A stretch of DNA of 5,081 bases from Tidjanibacter sp. (GTDB lineage Bacteria; Bacteroidota; Bacteroidia; Bacteroidales; Rikenellaceae): contig JAGBVY010000108.1 of NCBI GenBank assembly GCA_017630115.1, positions 1 to 5,081 of the forward strand, read 5' to 3'. A program made the translations under genes and the position numbers. Shown one piece after another: positions 1 through 5,081 of this stretch. Numbering within the stretch: position 1 is the first letter of the stretch; every line of letters starts with the position of its first letter. The notes under the pieces were generated by a model, which made no database searches, had not been told where the DNA came from, and worked only from the letters and a program-made list of their open reading frames with translations.

Positions 1-284
1 ATCATAGCCTTATCTACGCCTACTTGATCGAATACGTTCATACCGATAACAGCAGGAGCAATCTTCTCGTTTACGTTAGCAACGGCTTTCAAAACGCCTT
101 TGCCGAGGTAGCGACCTTTGTCGCCGTCGCGAAGTTCAAGAGCCTCATTCTCGCCAGTGGATGCACCGCTGGGAACAGCAGCACGACCTACATAACCGTT
201 TACGGTAGTTACCTCTACCTCGATGGTGGGGTTGCCCCTCGAATCGAGAATCTCTCTTGCGTGTACGCCTAAAATCTCTGACAT
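1..284 (-). CDS. eno: Enolase (phosphopyruvate hydratase), N-terminal part, cut by window edge
   Basis: Cytoplasmic glycolytic enzyme that interconverts 2-phosphoglycerate and phosphoenolpyruvate. Reading the minus strand from ATG at 284 gives 94 intact codons, then the window ends; family members are about 430 residues, so roughly the first fifth is present. The enolase N-terminal domain is unmistakable: the ILDSRGNPT motif at residues 12-20, then VPSGASTG at 37-44. The latter is the mobile catalytic loop, in which Ser42 is the family's Mg-coordinating serine, followed by EALELRDGD at 47-55. The start agrees with the usual enolase N-terminus. There is no Shine-Dalgarno site; the leader is A/T-rich, as is common in Bacteroidota. 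The gene lies downstream of frdB on the same strand, separated by 113 bp containing a hairpin. I see no clear TAnnTTTG promoter in 285-352, so it may have a divergent promoter type or receive readthrough. Identity is very secure. Confidence 0.97.
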   Translation of the reverse strand, partial: MSEILGVHAREILDSRGNPTIEVEVTTVNGYVGRAAVPSGASTGENEALELRDGDKGRYLGKGVLKAVANVNEKIAPAVIGMNVFDQVGVDKAM

Positions 285-352
285 AGTCTTTCTAAATTTT
301 TAATAATAGTTGTTAATTAACCTAACTTGTGTGTGTAATATAATTTCGTAAG

Positions 353-382
353 TAGGTGGGTGACACTTATGCCACCCACCTA
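353..382 (-). terminator. Hairpin after frdB, probable end of the frdCAB transcript
   Basis: On the minus strand a 13-bp stem (TAGGTGGGTGGCA paired with TGTCACCCACCTA) closes a TAAG loop, starting 15 nt after the frdB stop. One pair is G-U when read as minus-strand RNA but would be an A-C mismatch in plus-strand RNA, which favours a role in the frd transcript. It is not followed by a real U-run (the next bases are CTTACGAAATTATATT), so it may be a weak terminator or a 3'-end-protecting hairpin rather than a strict intrinsic terminator. No plus-strand gene ends here. Confidence 0.65.
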
Positions 383-397
383 TCTTGCACTTTTCTC

Positions 398-1141
398 TTA
401 GCTGCGGAATTTAGCTTTGAGGTACTCGCGGTTGAGGCGAGCGATGTGGTTGATGGTGATGCCTTTGGGGCACTCAGCCTGACAAGCACCAGTGTTGGTA
501 CAGTTACCAAAGCCAAGCTCGTCCATCTTTGCAACCATAGCCTTAGCCCTGCGTGCGCCCTCAACCTGACCCTGAGGCAGTTTGGCAAGCGACGATACGC
601 GAGCAGCTACAAAGAGCATTGCCGAGCCGTTCTTGCAGGTAGCGGCGCAAGCACCACAACCAATACAAGCAGCTGCGTCCATACTCTCCTCAGCGTCGTC
701 CTTAGCAATAGGAATAGCGTTTGCATCGGGCACACCACCGGTGTTTACCGACACGAAACCACCTGCTTGGAGAATGGTCTCATAGGCGGTGCGGTCAACA
801 ACGAGGTCTTTGATAACGGGGAATGCGCGGCTTCTCCAAGGCTCGATAACGATTTTGTCGCCATCCTTGAAGTTGCGCATATGCAACTGGCAAGTGGTAA
901 CCTCGCTCTCGGGACCGTGAGCGTGACCGTTGATACGCAACGAGCAAGCACCGCAGATACCCTCGCGGCAGTCGTGGTCGAATGCTACGGGCTCTTTACC
1001 CTCGTGGATGAGCTGGTTGTTCAGAATATCGAGCATTTCAAGGAAAGAGCTCTCAGTCGAGACATCCTTTACAACATAGGTCTCGAACTTACCTTCTGCT
1101 TTGGCGTTTGGCTGACGCCAGATTTCAAGTGTTAAATTCAT
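398..1141 (-). CDS. frdB: Fumarate reductase / succinate dehydrogenase iron-sulfur subunit
   Basis: Electron-transfer subunit of the membrane-bound quinol:fumarate reductase (or succinate dehydrogenase). It carries electrons between the cytochrome b subunit and FAD on the cytoplasmic face. The 247-residue protein is full length for the family. The N-terminal ferredoxin-like domain has the [2Fe-2S] ligands C58, C63, C66 (in CREGICGAC) and C84. The C-terminal domain has CIGCGACAATC (C159, C162, C165, C169), then C214, C220 and C224-Pro. By family analogy C159/C162/C165/C224 bind [4Fe-4S] and C169/C214/C220 bind [3Fe-4S], so all 11 ligands are present. It is the last gene of the operon, 55 bp after frdA, and starts at ATG behind an A-rich leader without a Shine-Dalgarno site. 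That gap contains a 6-bp stem (1157-1172) of doubtful significance. Sequence alone does not settle the physiological direction; fumarate reduction is inferred from the Bacteroidales setting. The name sdhB is equally used. Confidence 0.96.
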   Translation of the reverse strand: MNLTLEIWRQPNAKAEGKFETYVVKDVSTESSFLEMLDILNNQLIHEGKEPVAFDHDCREGICGACSLRINGHAHGPESEVTTCQLHMRNFKDGDKIVIEPWRSRAFPVIKDLVVDRTAYETILQAGGFVSVNTGGVPDANAIPIAKDDAEESMDAAACIGCGACAATCKNGSAMLFVAARVSSLAKLPQGQVEGARRAKAMVAKMDELGFGNCTNTGACQAECPKGITINHIARLNREYLKAKFRS

Positions 1142-1196
1142 ATCTATTTTTTCTGTTTTTAGTTATCTAAAATTGGATGTTTCCTACCTGAGAGAA

Positions 1197-3143
1197 TTAG
1201 TCTTTGTAGTTACGCTGCTGCAAGTGGATAGTCTCAAAGGTCAGAGGCTCTTTGTAGAGGATAGGCTCCTTGTCGTCGCCCTGATACTCCCAAACTGCAA
1301 CATAAGCGTAGTTCTCGTCGTCGCGCAAAGCCTCGCCCTCGGGGGTCTGGAACTCCTCGCGGAAGTGGCCACCGCAGCTCTCATTACGGTTCAAAGCATC
1401 GCGAGCCATAAGCTCACCAAGCTCCAAGAAGTCGGCCAAACGGAGAGCTTTCTCCAACTCCTGATTGAACTCGTCGGGTTTGCCGGTGAGTTTCAGGTCG
1501 CTCCAAAACTCTTTCCTCAGAGCCTGAATCTCAGCGATAGCCTGCTCCAATGACTCTTTCGTACGAGCCATACCTACCTTCTCCCACATAATGCCGCAAC
1601 CGAGTTTCTTGTGCAACTCGTCGGGGGTCTGAGTACCCTTGATTGCATAGAGCTTCTCAATCTTAGCGCGGATAGCCTGCTCAGCCTCCTCAAATGCGGG
1701 GTCGTTGGTATCTACCTTAGGTGACTGAATCTCGTGCGAGAGGTAGTCGCCAATGGTGTAGGGCAATACGAAGTAACCGTCGGCCAAGCCCTGCATAAGA
1801 GCCGAAGCACCCAGACGGTTGGCACCGTGGTCGGAGAAGTTGGCCTCACCGATGGAGTAAAGACCGGGGATAGTGGTCATAAGGTTGTAGTCAACCCAAG
1901 TACCACCCATAGTGTAGTGAACAGCGGGGTAGATCTGCATAGGCTGCTCGTAGGGGTTTACAGCAGTAATCTTCTCGTACATCTGGAAGAGGTTGCCGTA
2001 GCGCTCACGAATCTTGTCGATACCAAGACGTGCAATAGCGGTCTTGAAGTCGAGATATACAGCGAGGCCGGTCTCGTTTACGCCGAAGCCTGCGTCGCAA
2101 CGCTCTTTGGCAGCACGCGAAGCCACGTCACGAGGAACGAGGTTACCAAATGCGGGGTAGCGACGCTCCAAGTAGTAGTCCCTATCTTCCTCGGCAATGT
2201 CGGAAGGCTGTTTAACGCCTGCCCTCAGAGCCTTAACATCGGAGAGGTTCTTGGGAACCCAGATGCGACCGTCGTTACGGAGCGACTCACTCATAAGGGT
2301 AAGTTTGCTCTGCTGAGTGCCGTGTACGGGGATACAGGTGGGGTGAATCTGGGTGAAGCAGGGGTTAGCAAATGCAGCACCTTTCTTATATGCCTGCCAA
2401 GCCACCGAACCGTTGGAGTTCATTGCGTTGGTCGAGAGGAAGAATACGTTACCGTAGCCACCGGTTGCCATAACAACAGCGTGAGCACCGTGACGCTCCA
2501 ACTCGCCGGTCACAAGGTTACGAGCGATAACGCCCCTTGCCTTGCCGTCAATCAGTACGATGTCCAAAATCTCGTGGCGGGGGAAGCTCTTAACAGTGCC
2601 GGCAGCAATCTGACGGTTCAGAGCTGCGTAAGCACCCAAGAGGAGCTGCTGACCGGTCTGACCACGAGCATAGAATGTACGCGAAACCTGTGCGCCACCA
2701 AACGAACGGTTGGCCAAAAGACCGCCGTACTCGCGAGCGAAAGGTACGCCCTGAGCCACGCACTGGTCGATAATCAGGTTCGACACCTCTGCCAAACGAT
2801 AGACGTTGGCCTCCCTTGCGCGGTAGTCACCACCTTTGATGGTGTCGTAGAACAGACGATATACGGAGTCGTTGTCGTTCTGATAGTTCTTGGCGGCGTT
2901 GATACCACCCTGAGCTGCAATCGAGTGAGCCCTACGGGGCGAGTCGCTGATGCAGAATACTTTTACGTTGTAGCCGAGTTCGCCGAGCGAGGCAGCAGCT
3001 GCGCCACCACCCAGACCGGTACCGATAACGATAACGTCCAATTTGCGTTTGTTAGCGGGGCTAACGACTTTGATGTCACCTTTATGTTTTGTCCACTTGC
3101 CTTCAATAGGGCCAGCTGGAATTTTGGAATCAAGCTTAATCAT
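1197..3143 (-). CDS. frdA: Fumarate reductase / succinate dehydrogenase flavoprotein subunit
   Basis: Catalytic subunit that interconverts fumarate and succinate using covalently bound FAD. The 648 residues match the longer B-type/epsilonproteobacterial-like flavoproteins. An N-terminal extension of about 35 residues precedes the Rossmann motif GTGLGG (41-46). The covalent FAD histidine is H73 in RRAHSIAAQGG. Expected active-site residues are present: H267 and T269 (IHPT), the proton-shuttle arginine R338 (LVPRDVASRA), H409 (HYTMGG) and R443 (GANRLG), plus E432 in GEAN near the FAD. The helical domain and the C-terminal NRNESCGGHFREE segment (586-598) complete the family architecture. It lies 27 bp after frdC and 55 bp before frdB, so it is co-transcribed with them. 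No frameshift or missing catalytic residue is seen. Assignment as a reductase rather than a dehydrogenase is an inference from the likely anaerobic host; sdhA is an equivalent label. Confidence 0.97.
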   Translation of the reverse strand: MIKLDSKIPAGPIEGKWTKHKGDIKVVSPANKRKLDVIVIGTGLGGGAAAASLGELGYNVKVFCISDSPRRAHSIAAQGGINAAKNYQNDNDSVYRLFYDTIKGGDYRAREANVYRLAEVSNLIIDQCVAQGVPFAREYGGLLANRSFGGAQVSRTFYARGQTGQQLLLGAYAALNRQIAAGTVKSFPRHEILDIVLIDGKARGVIARNLVTGELERHGAHAVVMATGGYGNVFFLSTNAMNSNGSVAWQAYKKGAAFANPCFTQIHPTCIPVHGTQQSKLTLMSESLRNDGRIWVPKNLSDVKALRAGVKQPSDIAEEDRDYYLERRYPAFGNLVPRDVASRAAKERCDAGFGVNETGLAVYLDFKTAIARLGIDKIRERYGNLFQMYEKITAVNPYEQPMQIYPAVHYTMGGTWVDYNLMTTIPGLYSIGEANFSDHGANRLGASALMQGLADGYFVLPYTIGDYLSHEIQSPKVDTNDPAFEEAEQAIRAKIEKLYAIKGTQTPDELHKKLGCGIMWEKVGMARTKESLEQAIAEIQALRKEFWSDLKLTGKPDEFNQELEKALRLADFLELGELMARDALNRNESCGGHFREEFQTPEGEALRDDENYAYVAVWEYQGDDKEPILYKEPLTFETIHLQQRNYKD

Positions 3144-3170
3144 ATCGTGTATAGTATTTTTGGTTTCAGA

Positions 3171-3884
3171 TTAGAAAAGGGGGTAGGGAAGGATGCCGTT
3201 GCCCTGCAAGAAGAGGATGATGGTGCAAAGAGCAAAACCACCACAGATGAGGGTAGCAACAATCCACGAAATGCATTTCATACGTTTGAACCACACTTTG
3301 CTGTTCAGACCCAGCGAGTGCATCATACTCCAAACACCGTGAGTCAGGTGCATCCAGATGCCGGCAAACCATACAAGGTAGAGGAGTGCATAGGGCCACT
3401 GCGAGAAGTAGTAGCGTACGATAGCAGCACCGTCGGTAGGTGCAACCATAGCTGCGCCAACAGCAACCTCGTGAGCACCCATAAGCTCAGCAAACATCAT
3501 CTTGTACCAGAAGTGAGCAAGGTGAAGTGCCAGACCAATGATAACTACAAAGCCCAAAACCAACATATTCTTGCTCGACCACTCAACGCCATTCTCGCGC
3601 TCAGTAACGCGGTAGCGGATGGTGCCACGAGCCTTGCGGTTCTGGATGGTCAGAACGATTGCCAACGCAAAGTGCAACAGCACTACTACGGCCAGCAAAA
3701 CGGTAGCTGCAACTGCATACCAGTTGGCGCCAAGAAAGCCGCAGATTGCGTTGTAAGCGCTGTCGGCAAATACCAAGGCCAAGTTCATACACATATGGAA
3801 TGTGAGGAACAAAACCAGTACACAGCCCGAGATGCTCATAAACATCTTCTTGCCGATTGAAGAGGTAAAAATACTTCCACTCAT
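3171..3884 (-). CDS. frdC: Fumarate reductase / succinate dehydrogenase cytochrome b subunit (b558 family, membrane anchor)
   Basis: Integral membrane subunit that anchors FrdAB and exchanges electrons with the menaquinone pool through two b-type hemes. The 237 residues show five hydrophobic helices at about 14-40, 54-80, 105-130, 163-188 and 204-227, the single-polypeptide layout of B-type enzymes (Wolinella FrdC, Bacillus SdhC) with no separate FrdD. Likely heme ligands are H30 (helix I), H71 (helix II), H121 or H124 (helix III) and H179 (helix IV). H179 in HLTHGVWS aligns by eye with the HxxNGxWS ligand region of the Bacillus protein. The loop between helices III and IV (about 131-160) seems somewhat long. 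It is the first gene of the operon. The ATG at 3884 follows a U-rich stretch with no Shine-Dalgarno site and a leader of about 95 nt containing a hairpin. The B-type family assignment is strong; the exact ligands are inferred. Confidence 0.94.
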   Translation of the reverse strand: MSGSIFTSSIGKKMFMSISGCVLVLFLTFHMCMNLALVFADSAYNAICGFLGANWYAVAATVLLAVVVLLHFALAIVLTIQNRKARGTIRYRVTERENGVEWSSKNMLVLGFVVIIGLALHLAHFWYKMMFAELMGAHEVAVGAAMVAPTDGAAIVRYYFSQWPYALLYLVWFAGIWMHLTHGVWSMMHSLGLNSKVWFKRMKCISWIVATLICGGFALCTIILFLQGNGILPYPLF

Positions 3885-3956
3885 AAAAAATTAGGTTAAA
3901 AGATTAATGTGTTGTTTATAGTTTGTTGTTTTTTCTTCTCGTGTTTGTTGCCCATC

Positions 3957-3973
3957 CCCTTCCATAGGAAGGG
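3957..3973 (-). other. Stem-loop in the frdC leader RNA
   Basis: On the minus strand CCCTTCC and GGAAGGG form a perfect 7-bp stem around a TAT loop. It lies a few nucleotides after the predicted transcription start of the frd operon and about 75 nt before the frdC ATG. It could protect the 5' end of an abundant mRNA or affect expression. The rest of the leader is A/C-rich and looks unstructured. No known riboswitch class is recognised. The pairing is seen directly; its function is unknown. Confidence 0.45.
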
Positions 3974-3984
3974 CTTTAATTCCG

Positions 3985-4016
3985 CAAAGTTATCATTGTT
4001 TTTTGAATAACACAAT
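3985..4016 (-). promoter_or_regulatory. Predicted Bacteroides-type promoter of frdCAB
   Basis: The minus strand reads TAACTTTG at 3992-3985, an exact match to the Bacteroides -7 consensus TAnnTTTG. Twenty bases upstream is ATTG (4016-4013; consensus TTTG, TTG core intact). Transcription would start near 3978-3981, giving a leader of about 95 nt before frdC. The upstream half overlaps the promoter of the divergent gene. Confidence 0.7.
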
Positions 4017-4032
4017 TATTTAGGTAACTTTG
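4002..4032 (+). promoter_or_regulatory. Predicted Bacteroides-type promoter of the DUF5106/thioredoxin-like gene
   Basis: The plus strand has TTTG at 4002-4005, a 19-base spacer and TAACTTTG at 4025-4032, a full match to the Bacteroides consensus at both elements. Transcription would start near 4036-4040, leaving a leader of only about 20 nt before the ATG at 4058. The elements overlap those of the opposing frd promoter between 4002 and 4016. Confidence 0.75.
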
Positions 4033-4057
4033 TCGTTGTGAAAACAAATTTTTGGCT

Positions 4058-4957
4058 ATGAAAAAACTTATTTTATCCCTTCTCATACCCATTTGCACCT
4101 CTTTGGGCCTTGTCCGAGCGCAGCAAACAGCCCCCTTTCCCTATGTCACCCCGCCCGCAATTTTGGGTGGCGAGGTGGCCGAGGCCGAGTGGGTGGCCCT
4201 TAATTTCTGGTCGGCCTACGACTTTGCCGCTGCCGAGAGTCGCTATGCAGCCGAGGCCAACCAGCGAGGTTTTGTGGATTTTATATCCACCCTCTATGCC
4301 ACCAATCCAACCCTTTCGGCTGAGGCTATCGGGCGTATGATGACCCTCGCCTCTGCCTCGGAGGAGGGCTATTGGTACTTCTTGGAGCTGGCCGAGAAGT
4401 TCCTCTACGACCCCAATTCGCCCCTGCGTAACGACCTGCTTTGGGACTCTTTTTTGCGCCACGCTGTGGGTGGTCAGAGCCCTTTGGACGAAGACTCCAA
4501 GGTGCGTTATAGGATGTTGCTCACGCTTGTGTCGCGCAATCAGCAGGGGAGCGTGGCTACCGACTTTGAATATACCCGAGCCGACGGTAGTCGTGGGCGC
4601 TTGCACAACATCTCTTCGCCCCTGCTGCTTGTCTATTTCTACAATCCCGGGTGTGGTGAGTGTGGGCGAGCCAAGGCGCAGTTGGATGCCTCGGGCCTTT
4701 TGGATGCCCTCCACGCGCGTGGTTTGTTGAAGGTGTTGGCTGTTCATCCCGACGAGGAGCTGGGCGAGTGGCGCAAACATCTTGCCGACAACCCTTCGTG
4801 GTGGATTTCGGCCTACGACAAGGGTGGTAAAATACGTCGTGACGACCTCTACGACCTGAAAGCCATCCCTACCTTCTATCTGCTTGACGCTCAAAAACGT
4901 GTGATGATGAAAGACCCTACGGTGGAGGACTTGATAGGGGTGCTTTCCGACTTGTAG
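4058..4957 (+). CDS. Exported DUF5106 domain protein with C-terminal thioredoxin-like domain
   Basis: Predicted periplasmic thiol-disulfide protein of 299 residues, a type common in Bacteroidales; its substrate is unknown. A signal peptide is visible: MKK, a hydrophobic core at 4-19 and a likely signal peptidase I site after VRA (A21|Q22). C13 is not in a convincing lipobox. Residues about 30-160 resemble DUF5106, including the conserved-looking segment YFLELAEKFLYDPNSPLRND (107-126). Residues about 165-299 form a thioredoxin/TlpA-like domain: a strand LLLVYFYNPG, then the redox pair C199-G-E-C202, and the cis-proline P271 in KAIPTFYLLD. These are the mature protein's only two cysteines. The ATG at 4058 is preferred over an in-frame TTG two codons upstream, because it gives a standard signal peptide. 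The gene is divergent from frdC with overlapping promoters, and a hairpin follows the stop. Domain identity is from recalled family resemblance; a role in redox homeostasis or protein thiol reduction is inference. Confidence 0.88.
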   Translation: MKKLILSLLIPICTSLGLVRAQQTAPFPYVTPPAILGGEVAEAEWVALNFWSAYDFAAAESRYAAEANQRGFVDFISTLYATNPTLSAEAIGRMMTLASASEEGYWYFLELAEKFLYDPNSPLRNDLLWDSFLRHAVGGQSPLDEDSKVRYRMLLTLVSRNQQGSVATDFEYTRADGSRGRLHNISSPLLLVYFYNPGCGECGRAKAQLDASGLLDALHARGLLKVLAVHPDEELGEWRKHLADNPSWWISAYDKGGKIRRDDLYDLKAIPTFYLLDAQKRVMMKDPTVEDLIGVLSDL

Positions 4958-4977
4958 GCTTTCGGCTGTGCCTTGTG

Positions 4978-4992
4978 GGTGCTTTTTGCACC
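4978..4992 (+). other. Small hairpin just after the thioredoxin-like gene
   Basis: GGTGC and GCACC flank a TTTTT loop, 20 nt after the stop codon. The 5-bp stem has no following T-run (next bases AAACTGCG), so it is unlikely to terminate transcription by itself. It may simply add structure to the 3' end ahead of the larger hairpin at 5003-5044. Confidence 0.3.
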
Positions 4993-5002
4993 AAACTGCG
5001 AT

Positions 5003-5052
5003 AGGTGGCTTCCTCATTTACCCAAGTAAACTGCGGAGCCACCTTCTTGTTT
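5003..5052 (+). terminator. Probable intrinsic terminator of the DUF5106/thioredoxin-like gene
   Basis: AGGTGGCT (5003-5010) pairs perfectly with AGCCACCT (5037-5044). The stem continues as CC/GG past one bulged T, and an inner TTTAC-CCAA-GTAAA stem-loop (5017-5030) caps it. TCTTGTTT follows at 5045-5052, a moderately T-rich tail in the plus direction. It sits 45 nt after the stop codon. A further 6-bp pairing, CCAAAC (4991-4996) with GTTTGG (5049-5054), could form outside it. No gene is recognised from here to the window end. Confidence 0.65.
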
Positions 5053-5081
5053 GGCACAAAAATCCCTCCACAAAACCCAGC

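Noticed and set aside
312..321. Palindrome GTTAATTAAC upstream of eno
   Set aside because: A perfect 10-bp dyad, but made almost only of A and T in an AT-rich spacer, where such sequences are expected by chance. No repeat copy or operator pattern supports it.
356..1135. 259-codon plus-strand open frame
   Set aside because: It is antisense in codon register to frdB, whose complete Fe-S cysteine set proves the minus strand is coding.
1157..1172. Six-bp stem TTTTAG/CTAAAA between frdA and frdB
   Set aside because: It is A/T-rich and short, has no U-tract in the operon direction that would terminate transcription, and frdB clearly belongs to the same operon.
1734..3860. 708-codon open frame on the plus strand
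   Set aside because: It is exactly codon-aligned antisense to frdA and frdC, crosses their 27-bp gap only because that gap is a multiple of three, and encodes no recognisable domain. Codon bias of the sense genes explains it.
4052..4060. TTG start two codons upstream of the thioredoxin-like gene ATG
   Set aside because: It would only add two residues before a canonical MKK signal peptide. The ATG at 4058 is the better start, and no ribosome-binding site favours the TTG.
4064..4096. Possible lipoprotein signal around Cys13 of the thioredoxin-like protein
   Set aside because: Cleavage at Cys13 would leave too short a hydrophobic core, with proline at position -2. The VRA site at residues 19-21 is a better signal peptidase I site.
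4073..5017. 314-codon minus-strand open frame
   Set aside because: It is antisense in codon register to the DUF5106/thioredoxin-like gene, has no family signature and runs through the terminator region.

Overview
The window looks like chromosomal DNA from an anaerobic member of the Bacteroidales (Bacteroidota). Three things point there. The fumarate reductase/succinate dehydrogenase has the B-type three-subunit layout (cytochrome b, flavoprotein, iron-sulfur) with Bacteroidetes-like sequences. The two promoters that can be read match the Bacteroides pattern TTTG-N19/20-TAnnTTTG. The genes lack Shine-Dalgarno sites and follow A-rich leaders. The genus cannot be fixed from this sequence alone.

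Layout: positions 1-284 hold the first 94 codons of enolase (minus strand, running off the left edge). Positions 285-352 are an AT-rich spacer with no clear promoter, and 353-382 form a strong hairpin after the operon. Positions 398-3884 carry a compact minus-strand operon transcribed in the order frdC (membrane diheme cytochrome b), frdA (FAD subunit), frdB (Fe-S subunit), with gaps of 27 and 55 bp. Positions 3885-4057 are a divergent control region with two face-to-face, overlapping Bacteroides-type promoters and a leader hairpin in front of frdC. Positions 4058-4957 hold a plus-strand gene for an exported DUF5106/thioredoxin-like protein with a CGEC motif. The remaining 124 bp contain a terminator-like hairpin and no recognisable gene.

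How the genes work together: FrdA, FrdB and FrdC form one membrane complex that passes electrons from menaquinol through hemes and three Fe-S clusters to FAD, reducing fumarate to succinate, the usual end step of Bacteroidales fermentation (family knowledge). Enolase, in glycolysis, makes the phosphoenolpyruvate that these bacteria carboxylate on the way to fumarate, so its position just downstream fits metabolically. The exported thioredoxin-like protein has no demonstrated link to the complex beyond the shared promoter region.

This is mostly ordinary core metabolism. I found no mobile element, CRISPR array, tRNA or rRNA, and no convincing new system. The points most worth checking are the overlapping divergent promoters, the structured frdC leader, and the hairpin without a U-tract between frdB and eno.
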